A stretch of 64,000 nt of DNA from Pseudomonas sp. BSw22131 (GTDB lineage: Bacteria > Pseudomonadota > Gammaproteobacteria > Pseudomonadales > Pseudomonadaceae): contig NZ_CP113949.1 in NCBI RefSeq assembly GCF_026810445.1, forward strand, positions 2,108,001-2,172,000. Reading direction: 5' to 3'. Every line of letters begins with the position of its first letter. Within the stretch, counting starts at the first letter, position 1. The translations under genes were made by a program, and so were the position numbers. This document shows positions 53,338-61,632 of this stretch, in pieces. The notes under the pieces are model-generated. The model did not search any database, had not been told where the DNA came from, and worked only from the letters and a program-made list of their open reading frames with translations.

Positions 53338-53377
53338 TTCATATATGGAAATACATATATTTTAATGTACATATATG
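53338..53377. promoter_or_regulatory. Candidate ArsR operator/promoter
   Basis: Immediately upstream of arsR lies TCATATATG, with ATATATG and CATATAT arms six bases apart (53341-53360) and a further ACATATATG at 53369-53377. TCATATATG also occurs, as I recall it, in the E. coli ArsR site. The position, overlapping the likely -10 region, fits repression. Confidence 0.65.
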
Positions 53378-53501
53378 CCTCCAGAAACAAAACGGCCGGT
53401 TGTCGCTTTTCCGGGGACCGCCCGCCTGTTGGCCTCACGTGGACATCGGCGCTGCAAAACCGTAGCGTCGCTTTCATGAATAATTGCCAGAGTGCCAGTC
53501 C

Positions 53502-54041
53502 GTGAACCGCATCCAGCAACTGCAATTGATGGCCCGATACAACGAGTGGATGAACGACAAACTTTACGCAGCGGCGGCAACGTTGCCTCAAGCACAGCTA
53601 TTTGAGGCGCGCGGGGCGTTTTTTGGATCGTTGTTCGGCACCCTGAACCACCTTGTGGCGGCGGATATGATCTGGCTGAAGCGCTTCGCCCGGCAGCCGT
53701 TGCAGTGGCCGTCGTTGCTGGCGGTGACGCAGCTGGACGATCCATCGGGACTGGCCGTGCGGTTATTCGATCACCTTGATGCGCTGCACGAGCGTCGGCA
53801 GATGCTGGACGCGGCGATCATCGCCTGGACCGGCGAACTGGTAGATGCGGACCTTGACGCCACGCTGCATTACGCCAATACCGCCGGAGTTCAGGGAAGT
53901 AGGCAGTTTTATGCGCTGTTGACTCATTTCTTCAATCACCAGACCCACCACCGGGGACAGGCCACGACCTTGTTGTGCCAGGCCTGCGTCGACGTCGGCA
54001 GCACAGACCTGCTGGCGCTAATTCCTAACGAGTCTTTGTAG
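53502..54041 (+). CDS. DinB-family (YfiT-like) metal-binding protein
   Basis: A 179-residue four-helix-bundle protein. MARYNEWMNDKLY opens the DinB fold and the metal ligands appear as a histidine in GTLNHLVAADMIW and the HxxxHH cluster in THFFNHQTHHRGQ. Many DinB proteins are thiol-dependent S-transferases using bacillithiol or mycothiol; in Pseudomonas the thiol would be glutathione or none. The GTG at 53502 (VNRIQQLQLMARYN) matches the usual N-terminus from memory. It is divergent from the ars operon and probably unrelated to it. Confidence 0.85.
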   Translation: MNRIQQLQLMARYNEWMNDKLYAAAATLPQAQLFEARGAFFGSLFGTLNHLVAADMIWLKRFARQPLQWPSLLAVTQLDDPSGLAVRLFDHLDALHERRQMLDAAIIAWTGELVDADLDATLHYANTAGVQGSRQFYALLTHFFNHQTHHRGQATTLLCQACVDVGSTDLLALIPNESL

Positions 54042-54047
54042 GCGTGT

Positions 54048-54117
54048 GATGAGCCTCGGCGAGGCCGCGATTGCGGTGTATCAGATGTACCGCATCGCGG
54101 CCTCGCTTTGGCTCGTC
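54048..54117. repeat. Long palindrome related to the GCGAGGCCGCGAT repeats
   Basis: Arms 54048-54071 and 54094-54117 pair over 24 bases, with a perfect 13-bp block GCGAGGCCGCGAT/ATCGCGGCCTCGC and a smaller GCGGT/ACCGC stem inside the loop. The block is the same word found in the dispersed repeats at 15021, 46548 and 46742. It may also end the DinB gene transcript, which stops seven bases earlier. Confidence 0.75.
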
Positions 54118-54167
54118 AGCTCAGAGGACCTGCGTTGCCGCGTGTACGGCAGGCGGTGTGTTGAGTC

Positions 54168-54189
54168 TGTAGTCGCGAATCCATTCGCG
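54168..54189. repeat. Short dispersed palindrome, copy 3
   Basis: TGTAGTCGCGAATCCATTCGCG, related to the words at 6662-6683 and 32713-32734. It lies in the gap between the converging DinB and phosphoesterase genes, next to the longer palindrome. Confidence 0.6.
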
Positions 54190-54223
54190 AGGCGCCAGGT
54201 CTGGTTCAACACAGGTTTGGTGG

Positions 54224-55939
54224 TCAGCCAGGAAACTGCAGGGCATTGGTCAGATCGCCCATAGGCGTCTGTCCGCGAGCAGTCATCGCGTTGTCGCGCT
54301 CGCTCAGGCCGTTGAGTTTCTCCAGGCCATGGACGCGGGTGATCAGGCGCAGGATCGAGGCGGTGTCGTAAACCGTATGGTCTACCGTGCCCTTGCGGGC
54401 GAAGGGTGAAATGACCAGCCCCGGAACACGCGTGCCGGGGCCCCAGCGATCGCCTTTGGGCGGTGCAACGTGGTCCCACCAGCCGCCGTTCTCATCCACC
54501 GTGACGACGATTACCATGTTTTCCCACTGCGGACTTTCACGCAGCACCTTGATGGCACGGTCAATGTGTCGGTCGCCGGAGGCCACATCCGCATAACCGG
54601 CGTGCATGTTCAGATTGCCCTGAGGTTTGTAGAAAGATACTGCCGGCAGCTTCCCGGCCAACGCGTCGGCAAAGAATTTATTGCTGCTCGACTCATCACC
54701 CAGACCACCGTCGCGCAGGCGTTTCTGTCGCTCCTGCGGGTGCTGTGGGCCTTGTTGGCTGAAGTAGTTGAACGGCTGATGGTGGTACTGGAAATTGGGG
54801 ATTTTAGGGATGCCGCCCGAATCCTTGAACTGGTCAAGCGTCGCTTGCCAGCCGCCCGCGTACCACGCCCAGTCGATGTTCTTTTTCGAAAGCTTGTCGC
54901 CAATGTGCTCGTGGCTCTGGGGCACCAGCACGTTGGCCAGGTCCGGCTTGGAATAATCAGGATTGTCCGGATCGCGCAGCCAGGTCGGCCAATACGGCGG
55001 GGCAAGGGTGTTGACGCCGTATCCGTCCGGCGTCAGGGCGCTCGGGCCAAATTGCGGAGGTCCGCTCATGGCGCTTGTCGGGGATTTTTCCAGTGGCTTG
55101 AGTCGGTAATCGTGCGGGTCATCGCTTTGAAGTGCCGCTATCTGTGATTTCGCCACAGAGTTCGCTGCGTCGGGATAGAACGGTGCGGTCGCTGAAATCA
55201 GGTATTGGTGATTGAGAAACGAGCCGCCAAATGCGCCTTGAAAGAAGTTGTCGCACAGCACGAACTCTTTCGCGACATCCCACAGACGCAGCGAATATTG
55301 CGATTGACCGTAATGTCCCATCGTCAGGCCACCCGAATCTGCCCAGGCCACGAAACCATCATTTTTGCCACCGTTGATCTGCATCTGATTCTGATAGAAC
55401 ACATGCCATAAATCACGGGTCACCAACCCCAGGGGCAGGTCTTCGCCGTTCGGACCTTTAAGCGGGTAGGGCGCATTGGGCAAATTCTCCTGAAACTGCA
55501 CCCCGGTGGTGTAGGCCACGCCGTCCACCGATTGTGGACCCACCTGCAACACGCCGCCCCACGCCGGTGGCAGCCGGTCGAGCAATGTGCCGTCGCGGTC
55601 GCGCTGCTGGAAGTCAGCCGGCTTTAGAGACGCCAGCGGTCTCTCGACGCCTGGAAAATGAGCGAACAGGTTATTGAAACTGCGGTTCTCGGCGTAGATC
55701 ACCACGATGGTTTTGACGTTGTCCTGCAAGGCCTTGTCGAGGGCAGTGACAGACAAAGACGTGTCGGCAGTGCCGTGCTGGCCGGCTTTTGGGTCGGCCT
55801 GTTCCTGCGCCTTGGCGTAGCCGCCGAGCGTCACACCCGCGCCCAGCACTGCAACGCCGCCCAAAAAGCGTCGTCGCCCAGTGTCGGCAGGCGAGTCGTG
55901 GGAGGACGGAGTGGTCGGGTCTTGTGGTTTTTCGCTCAT
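54224..55939 (-). CDS. Tat-exported acid phosphatase/phosphoesterase (AcpA/PlcC-like)
   Basis: A 571-residue periplasmic or secreted enzyme. The N-terminus has a twin-arginine signal (GRRRFLGGVAVLGAGV). The phosphoesterase domain of the PF04185 group follows: VVIYAENRSFNNLFAHFPG carries the metal-binding Glu-Asn, GHYGQSQYSLRLW and FFQGAFGGSFLNHQYL the middle block, and VVTVDENGGWWDHVAPP the second metal site. Members are phospholipases C or acid phosphatases such as Francisella AcpA; the C-terminal repeats of haemolytic PlcH are absent. It may scavenge phosphate from organophosphates. Monocistronic on the minus strand. Confidence 0.9.
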   Translation of the reverse strand: MSEKPQDPTTPSSHDSPADTGRRRFLGGVAVLGAGVTLGGYAKAQEQADPKAGQHGTADTSLSVTALDKALQDNVKTIVVIYAENRSFNNLFAHFPGVERPLASLKPADFQQRDRDGTLLDRLPPAWGGVLQVGPQSVDGVAYTTGVQFQENLPNAPYPLKGPNGEDLPLGLVTRDLWHVFYQNQMQINGGKNDGFVAWADSGGLTMGHYGQSQYSLRLWDVAKEFVLCDNFFQGAFGGSFLNHQYLISATAPFYPDAANSVAKSQIAALQSDDPHDYRLKPLEKSPTSAMSGPPQFGPSALTPDGYGVNTLAPPYWPTWLRDPDNPDYSKPDLANVLVPQSHEHIGDKLSKKNIDWAWYAGGWQATLDQFKDSGGIPKIPNFQYHHQPFNYFSQQGPQHPQERQKRLRDGGLGDESSSNKFFADALAGKLPAVSFYKPQGNLNMHAGYADVASGDRHIDRAIKVLRESPQWENMVIVVTVDENGGWWDHVAPPKGDRWGPGTRVPGLVISPFARKGTVDHTVYDTASILRLITRVHGLEKLNGLSERDNAMTARGQTPMGDLTNALQFPG

Positions 55940-56060
55940 GGCGCTACCTGTTCGCTGGGCCGAAGTTGTTACGAGTTATGTCGGCGGAGCCTAGCGATGC
56001 AATGTGACGGTAATGCTACAACGGCGTGCGTCCCTTGTGAGTGGCGGGGGGTGCGCAGGA

Positions 56061-56822
56061 TCATTGCGGCTCGGCAGGGTTGCCGGACACAGTGTTGTAA
56101 CGGTCGACGATCCGCTCGATTTCACCCGACATCTTCATCCGTAACAGCGTGCGCATGATGCGTTGCGCGGGGACGTCCGGGTCGTTGCGCACGATGCACC
56201 CGACCGGTTGCTCATCGATAACCCCCACCACCGCCAACTTGTCGCGATCACTGCGGCTGCGGTTGTACCAGTCGAGTGACCATTGGGTCTCCACGGCATA
56301 GCGAAAGCGATGCGCGGCAAGCTTCTGCAACACTTGCTCTTGAAGCCGGGAATCCTCGCGGATGAGCTCCCCACGCTCGAACAGCGAGTCCAGCGTCGGG
56401 TACGAATAACCCAGCACGGTGCCAATGTGATCACCCAGGATGTCACTCAGTTGAACGCTCCCCGAGTTCCACGAGGTGCTGATCAGCACATTGCGCTGAT
56501 TGAGCAGCGGCAGGCTCCAGGTGTAATCGCCCGACATGTCCGGCAGCCAGGATTGCGCCGCATAACAGCGCACATCCACATCGCCGCGTTCGAGCGCCGC
56601 TTGCAGGCGCAGCCGTGGATAGACGCGATACTCCGCGGTCTGGCCAACCTGGCGCGACAGGCTTTCCATGATGTCGAACAAAATGCCGGAGGTCGGGCCA
56701 TCACGGCCAACCTGCATCAGCGGCATCGACCAGCTGTCTGATACCGAGAAACGCAAGGGCGGCGCGCCTGCCTGCGCAGAAGCGCTTGTCAGCAGCAGGG
56801 CGCTTATAACCAACACACGCAT
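56061..56822 (-). CDS. Periplasmic solute-binding protein, family 3
   Basis: A 253-residue secreted protein with a signal peptide (1-18, ending SAQA). The body has the family 3 two-lobe pattern: MPLMQVGRDGPTSGILFDIMESLSRQ at the start, GDVDVRCYAAQSW in lobe 1, and the late IVRNDPDVPAQRIMRTLLRMKMSGEIERIVDRY. Classical members bind polar amino acids, but no permease genes adjoin it, and many solitary Pseudomonas members of this type have unknown ligands. It is divergent from dnaX. Confidence 0.82.
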   Translation of the reverse strand: MRVLVISALLLTSASAQAGAPPLRFSVSDSWSMPLMQVGRDGPTSGILFDIMESLSRQVGQTAEYRVYPRLRLQAALERGDVDVRCYAAQSWLPDMSGDYTWSLPLLNQRNVLISTSWNSGSVQLSDILGDHIGTVLGYSYPTLDSLFERGELIREDSRLQEQVLQKLAAHRFRYAVETQWSLDWYNRSRSDRDKLAVVGVIDEQPVGCIVRNDPDVPAQRIMRTLLRMKMSGEIERIVDRYNTVSGNPAEPQ

Positions 56823-56999
56823 CCGGGACCCTCAAGGTGAGCAACGTAGTGCAGCGGGTCAGTGTAACGGGGCTGTGTAGCGTTTTGATACCAGCCTCAG
56901 CGTAGTTATATAAAGGACTTAACCACGTACATCGGATGCAATTTTAGTGCTGCTCCGCTAGCATTGCGCTCCTCCGCTTCCCAGTCGCGACGGTTTTCG

Positions 57000-59213
57000 A
57001 TGAGTTATCAGGTTCTTGCACGTAAATGGCGTCCGCGCTCGTTCCGCGAAATGGTCGGCCAGACCCATGTGCTCAAGGCCCTGATCAACGCACTGGACAG
57101 CCAGCGCCTGCACCACGCCTACCTGTTTACGGGGACACGCGGCGTCGGCAAGACCACCGTCGCACGTATCATTGCCAAGTGCCTGAACTGCGAGACCGGT
57201 ATCACTTCAACACCCTGCGGAGAGTGCTCGGTGTGCCGCGAAATCGATGAGGGGCGTTTTGTCGACCTGATCGAGATCGACGCCGCCAGCCGGACCAAGG
57301 TCGAAGACACCCGTGAGCTGCTGGACAACGTGCAGTACGCGCCCAGTCGCGGACGCTTCAAGGTCTACCTGATCGACGAAGTGCACATGCTTTCCAGCCA
57401 CTCCTTCAACGCGCTGCTCAAGACCCTCGAAGAGCCGCCGCCGTACGTCAAGTTCATCCTGGCAACCACCGACCCGCAAAAACTGCCGGCGACCATCCTC
57501 TCGCGTTGCCTGCAGTTCTCCCTGAAAAACATGACGCCTGAGCGCGTCGTCGAGCATTTGACCCATGTGCTGGGCGTCGAGAACGTGCCGTTCGAAGACG
57601 ACGCGCTCTGGTTGCTCGGGCGTGCGGCCGACGGCTCCATGCGCGATGCCATGAGCCTCACCGATCAGGCAATTGCGTTTGGCGAAGGCAAAGTCATGGC
57701 CGCCGATGTGCGCGCCATGCTGGGCACGCTGGATCACGGCCAGGTGTTTGACGTACTGACCGCCCTGATCGACGGCGACGCGCGCAGTCTGCTCGAAGCG
57801 GTGCGGCATCTGGCCGAGCAAGGCCCGGACTGGAATGGCGTGCTGTCGGAGATTCTCAACGTGCTTCACCGTGTAGCCATCGCCCAGGCGCTGCCGGAAG
57901 GTGTCGACAACGGCCATGGAGATCGTGACCGGGTATTGGCGCTCGCTCAGGCGCTGCCTGCCGAAGACGTGCAGTTTTATTACCAGATGGGCCTGATTGG
58001 CCGTCGCGATCTACCGCTGGCCCCGGATCCGCGAGGCGGTTTCGAGATGGTCCTGTTGCGCATGCTGGCGTTCCGTCCGGCCGACAATGACGATGCGCCG
58101 AGGCAGACACTAAAGTCAGTGGGGATCAGCCCGGCCACGGTTGATTCCCAAAAAGCGGTGGCCGGTGCGACATCTGTTGCGTCGGCGCCGACCGCCTCAA
58201 CGGCCGTCGTACCCCCCGCTCTGATAACCGCGCCAGCCCCGGCCGTTGCGCAAGCTGCACCTGTTCACGCCGCCTCCGCGCCGGAAGATGACCTCGACCT
58301 GCCGTGGAACGCGGCCAAGGCTAGCCCGGCTGCCAGCGCCACGACGCCTGATGCACAAACCCCATCGCAAGCGCCGGCCCATCAGGCGCACGAGCAGGCA
58401 GACGAGCCATCAGCACCCGTGGACGCCGCGCCGCAGCCTGCGCAAACCGTGCCCGGGCCTGTGCTCGACACCGTTGCCGAACAACCCGATCTGACCCCGA
58501 TGCCTGCACCAGCCCCCGCAAGCCCGGTGCCGGACGCACCTGAAATCGATTCGCCCGAGCAGTTGCAAGCCGCGGTAGAGGCCGTCAGCCCGGGCATGCT
58601 AGAGGCCCTGCCCGATGCGGTGCCTTACGTGCCAGCGCCGATGGACCGCGACGACGAGCCGCCGCCGGATGACGATTATTACGAGCCGGACGTGGACATC
58701 GATCCGGCGTCCTATGCGTACCTGGATGATCTGGCCCACGAAGCCGTCGAGACCGTTGAAGCGGTCGAGGCCGAGCCCGAACCTTTACCGGCCGCGATGC
58801 CGGCCACAGGGTTGGCGTTTGAGTGGCTGGAGCTGTTTCCCAAGCTTCCGGTGTCCGGCATGACCGCGAGCATCGCCGCCAACTGCACGCTGGTCTCGGT
58901 GGACGGCGATCAGTGGCTGTTGCACCTCGATCCGGCCCACAGCGCCTTGTTCAATGCGACCCAGCAACGCCGTCTGAACGATGCGCTGAACCAATTTCAC
59001 GAGCGCACGCTCAATCTGAGTATCGAGCTGATCAAGCCTGAACAGGAAACTCCCGCCCAGGCCGGTGCGCGACGTCGGGCCGATCGGCAGCGGCAGGCCG
59101 AGGCCTCCATTCAGGCAGATCCGTTCATCCAGCAGATGCTGCAACAGTTTGGCGCCGTCATCCGGGACGATACGATTGCCCCGGTTGATGCACCGGTAAC
59201 ACAGACCCATTAA
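57000..59213 (+). CDS. dnaX: DNA polymerase III tau (gamma) clamp-loader subunit
   Basis: A 737-residue replication protein. The AAA+ domain (1 to about 370) has Walker A GTRGVGKT (45-52), zinc-binding cysteines C64, C73, C76 and C79, Walker B/DExx VYLIDEVHML and sensor ATTDPQKLP. A long Ala/Pro/Asp-rich linker (about 390-590) and a C-terminal polymerase-binding domain V follow. The E. coli slippery A AAA AAG heptamer that makes gamma is not seen; the only A-run in the linker (CCCAAAAAGC near 58147) does not fit in frame. The start MSYQVLARKWRP is conserved. It is followed by ybaB 66 bases downstream. Confidence 0.96.
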   Translation: MSYQVLARKWRPRSFREMVGQTHVLKALINALDSQRLHHAYLFTGTRGVGKTTVARIIAKCLNCETGITSTPCGECSVCREIDEGRFVDLIEIDAASRTKVEDTRELLDNVQYAPSRGRFKVYLIDEVHMLSSHSFNALLKTLEEPPPYVKFILATTDPQKLPATILSRCLQFSLKNMTPERVVEHLTHVLGVENVPFEDDALWLLGRAADGSMRDAMSLTDQAIAFGEGKVMAADVRAMLGTLDHGQVFDVLTALIDGDARSLLEAVRHLAEQGPDWNGVLSEILNVLHRVAIAQALPEGVDNGHGDRDRVLALAQALPAEDVQFYYQMGLIGRRDLPLAPDPRGGFEMVLLRMLAFRPADNDDAPRQTLKSVGISPATVDSQKAVAGATSVASAPTASTAVVPPALITAPAPAVAQAAPVHAASAPEDDLDLPWNAAKASPAASATTPDAQTPSQAPAHQAHEQADEPSAPVDAAPQPAQTVPGPVLDTVAEQPDLTPMPAPAPASPVPDAPEIDSPEQLQAAVEAVSPGMLEALPDAVPYVPAPMDRDDEPPPDDDYYEPDVDIDPASYAYLDDLAHEAVETVEAVEAEPEPLPAAMPATGLAFEWLELFPKLPVSGMTASIAANCTLVSVDGDQWLLHLDPAHSALFNATQQRRLNDALNQFHERTLNLSIELIKPEQETPAQAGARRRADRQRQAEASIQADPFIQQMLQQFGAVIRDDTIAPVDAPVTQTH

Positions 59214-59279
59214 TGACCGTGAGGCGCTAAGCTGTTTAGCGTCCCGCAATGACCCCATCGACTCTCGAGGAGTACTCCC

Positions 59280-59606
59280 ATGATGAAAGGTGGCATGGCT
59301 GGCCTGATGAAGCAGGCGCAGCAAATGCAGGAAAAAATGGCCAAGATGCAGGAAGAACTGGCCAATGCCGAAGTGACCGGCCAATCGGGCGCAGGCCTGG
59401 TGACCATCGTCATGACCGGTCGTCACGACGTCAAACGCGTGAGCCTTGACGACAGCCTGATGCAGGAAGACAAGGAAATCCTTGAAGACCTGATCGCCGC
59501 CGCCGTCAACGACGCCGTGCGCAAGATCGACGCGGCCAGCCAGGAAAAAACCGCCAGCATGACCGCTGGCATGCAGCTGCCGCCAGGCATGAAGCTGCCG
59601 TTCTGA
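59280..59606 (+). CDS. ybaB: YbaB/EbfC nucleoid-associated protein
   Basis: A 108-residue DNA-binding protein. The methionine/glutamine-rich helical arm ([21 protein letters not shown]), the beta strand [22 protein letters not shown] and the helix [20 protein letters not shown] follow the YbaB fold, and a Met/Pro-rich tail ends it. It forms a tweezer-like dimer. The gene lies between dnaX and recR as in many gammaproteobacteria, but here an oxidoreductase gene separates it from recR. AGGAG precedes ATGATG, so the start could be one codon later. Confidence 0.95.
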   Translation: MMKGGMAGLMKQAQQMQEKMAKMQEELANAEVTGQSGAGLVTIVMTGRHDVKRVSLDDSLMQEDKEILEDLIAAAVNDAVRKIDAASQEKTASMTAGMQLPPGMKLPF

Positions 59607-59628
59607 TACGGCGCTAAGGTTGCAACCG

Positions 59629-59659
59629 AATGCCAGGCCATGCGCCTGGCATTTTTTTT
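59629..59659 (+). terminator. Rho-independent terminator of dnaX-ybaB
   Basis: AATGCCAGG and CCTGGCATT form a perfect 9-bp stem with a 7-base loop followed by eight T residues, 23 bases after the ybaB stop. Confidence 0.95.
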
Positions 59660-59798
59660 ATCTGCTTTTTGCAGGAAGTTGAGGTTTGAAGGCTGCCCCT
59701 GACTTTAACAGTATGTCGTGCCTCATCCGACCGAACGCCTCGGTGCCAGTACGGTCTGCTCTTCATACCCGTTCATTTCATCAAGGAGCCGCATTCCA

Positions 59799-60827
59799 AT
59801 GCCTCAAGACTTGATCCTCAATCAGCGTGTCGTACTTGCCTCCCGTCCACAGGGCGCACCGACGCCGGAGAATTTCCGCCTGGAGCGCGAAGCCTTGCCG
59901 GAGTTGCAGGACGGCCAGGTGCAATTGCGCACCCTTTACCTGTCCCTCGACCCCTATATGCGCGGCCGCATGAGCGACGCCCCGTCCTATGCACCGCCCG
60001 TTGAAGTCGACGGCGTGATGGAGGGGGGCGCTGTCAGCGTGGTCGAGCAGTCGCGCAATCCGGACTTCAAGGAAGGCGATCTGGTGGTCGGCCAGACCGG
60101 CTGGCAGACCCACAGCGTGTCTGATGGCAAAAACCTGATGGCCGTGCCCAAAGACCTGTCAAGCCCTTCGATGGCGGTTGGTGTGCTCGGTATGCCCGGC
60201 ATCACCGGTTACATGGGGCTGATGCACATTGGTCAGCCGAAAGCAGGCGAAACCCTGGTGGTGGCAGCAGCGTCGGGCGCCGTCGGATCGGTGGTCGGGC
60301 AAATTGCCAAGCTGCACGGCCTGCGTGTGGTGGGTATCGCGGGCGGTGTCGACAAGTGCCGTTATGTGATGGACGAGCTGGGTTTTGATGCCTGCATCGA
60401 CCACAAGAGCGAACATTTCGCCGAGCAACTGACTGAAGCGTGCCCGAGCGGTATCGATGTCTACTTCGAACTGGTCGGCGGCAAGGTGTTTGAAGCCGTA
60501 CTGCCGTTGCTCAACCAACACGCGCGTATTCCGTTGTGCGGCGTGATTGCGCAGTACAACGCCCAGAGTCTGCCGGAAGGCACGGACAAGCTGCCGCTGT
60601 TGATGCGCACGTTGCTGACCAAGCGCGCACGCATTCAGGGCTTCATCGTGTTTGAAGAGTATTCCGATCGTCTCGACGAGTTCATGCAGGCTATGGTGCC
60701 GCTGGTCAAGGACGGCAAAGTCAAATTCCGTGAAGATGTGGTGAACGGCCTGGAAAACGCACCGGATGCGTTCATCGGCATGCTCGAAGGCAAAAATTTC
60801 GGCAAGTTGGTGGTCAAGGTCTCGTGA
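59799..60827 (+). CDS. NADP-dependent medium-chain oxidoreductase (CurA/leukotriene B4 reductase type)
   Basis: A 342-residue zinc-free enzyme reducing alpha,beta-unsaturated ketones or aldehydes with NADPH. Typical blocks are LSLDPYMRGRMSD, GMPGITGYMGL, the nucleotide-binding VVAAASGAVGSVVGQIAKLHG and IDVYFELVGG. E. coli CurA, a curcumin reductase, is a close relative in layout. AAGGAG before the ATG at 59799 defines the start. It sits between ybaB and recR, after a terminator, so it has its own promoter and may share a transcript with recR (83-base gap). Confidence 0.9.
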   Translation: MPQDLILNQRVVLASRPQGAPTPENFRLEREALPELQDGQVQLRTLYLSLDPYMRGRMSDAPSYAPPVEVDGVMEGGAVSVVEQSRNPDFKEGDLVVGQTGWQTHSVSDGKNLMAVPKDLSSPSMAVGVLGMPGITGYMGLMHIGQPKAGETLVVAAASGAVGSVVGQIAKLHGLRVVGIAGGVDKCRYVMDELGFDACIDHKSEHFAEQLTEACPSGIDVYFELVGGKVFEAVLPLLNQHARIPLCGVIAQYNAQSLPEGTDKLPLLMRTLLTKRARIQGFIVFEEYSDRLDEFMQAMVPLVKDGKVKFREDVVNGLENAPDAFIGMLEGKNFGKLVVKVS

Positions 60828-60910
60828 CCCTCAATTGACGCTGCCCGGGGGCGCGGGTATAAACCGCGTCTCGTTTTCTTGTCGGAGCTTTCCGTGATGA
60901 GCTTGGCCCC

Positions 60911-61513
60911 ATGAGCTTCAGCCCCCTGATCCGTCAGTTGATCGACGCACTGCGCACCTTACCCGGCGTTGGCCAGAAAACCGCCCAGCGCATGGCTTTG
61001 CAGATGCTTGAGCGCGACCGCAGCGGCGGCACGCGTCTGGCGCAGGCGCTGAGTCAGGCAATGGAGGGGGTAGGGCATTGCCGCCAATGCCGCACCCTTA
61101 CTGAGGATGATCTGTGTCCACAGTGCTCCGACCCGCGTCGGGATGATTCTCTGCTGTGTGTGGTCGAAGGTCCGATGGACGTTTACGCGGTTGAGCAGAC
61201 CGGTTATCGAGGGCGCTACTTCGTGCTCAAAGGGCATTTGTCGCCGCTGGACGGTCTGGGCCCTGAAGCCATTGGTATCCCCTTGCTGCTGGCGCGAATT
61301 GAAGAGCAAGGCACCTTCGCTGAAGTGATCCTTGCCACCAACCCGACAGTCGAAGGCGAAGCCACCGCCCATTACATTGCTCAGTTACTGAACAAAAAAG
61401 GCCTGATCGCCTCGCGCATTGCCCACGGTGTACCGCTGGGCGGCGAGCTTGAGCTGGTCGATGGCGGCACGCTTGCTCACTCGTTTGCAGGACGCAAACC
61501 TATCTCGCTGTAG
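60911..61513 (+). CDS. recR: Recombination mediator RecR
   Basis: A 200-residue DNA repair protein that with RecO loads RecA at gaps. It has an N-terminal helix-hairpin-helix ([16 protein letters not shown]), a four-cysteine zinc finger ([16 protein letters not shown], about 57-72), a Toprim domain ([20 protein letters not shown]) and the C-terminal [16 protein letters not shown] block. Length is standard. The ATG at 60911 begins the conserved [13 protein letters not shown]. Confidence 0.96.
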   Translation: MSFSPLIRQLIDALRTLPGVGQKTAQRMALQMLERDRSGGTRLAQALSQAMEGVGHCRQCRTLTEDDLCPQCSDPRRDDSLLCVVEGPMDVYAVEQTGYRGRYFVLKGHLSPLDGLGPEAIGIPLLLARIEEQGTFAEVILATNPTVEGEATAHYIAQLLNKKGLIASRIAHGVPLGGELELVDGGTLAHSFAGRKPISL

Positions 61514-61586
61514 ATCCTCGTAAAAAAGCCGTCGCGAGCAATATGTAACTCAATCTGCGTGACGTTTCGTATTCAGTCTTTTTGAT

Positions 61587-61615
61587 CCGTGCCTGTCCAT
61601 TCGTTCTGGGCACGG
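61587..61615. promoter_or_regulatory. Leader hairpin before the giant gene
   Basis: CCGTGCC and GGCACGG pair across 15 bases, ending five bases before the AAGGAA ribosome binding site of the gene at 61633. It may be the recR terminator or may influence translation of the large gene; there is no T-run. Confidence 0.45.
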
Positions 61616-61632
61616 TTCAAAAGGAACCGAGT

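Noticed and set aside
56823..56999. Searched for 4.5S/SRP RNA near dnaX
   Set aside because: The conserved GGTCAGGTCCGGAAGGAAGC core is not present upstream of dnaX.
58135..58160. Possible dnaX programmed frameshift site
   Set aside because: The A-run CCCAAAAAGC does not match the X XXY YYZ heptamer in the zero frame, and I see no adjacent strong hairpin; no basis to claim a gamma product.
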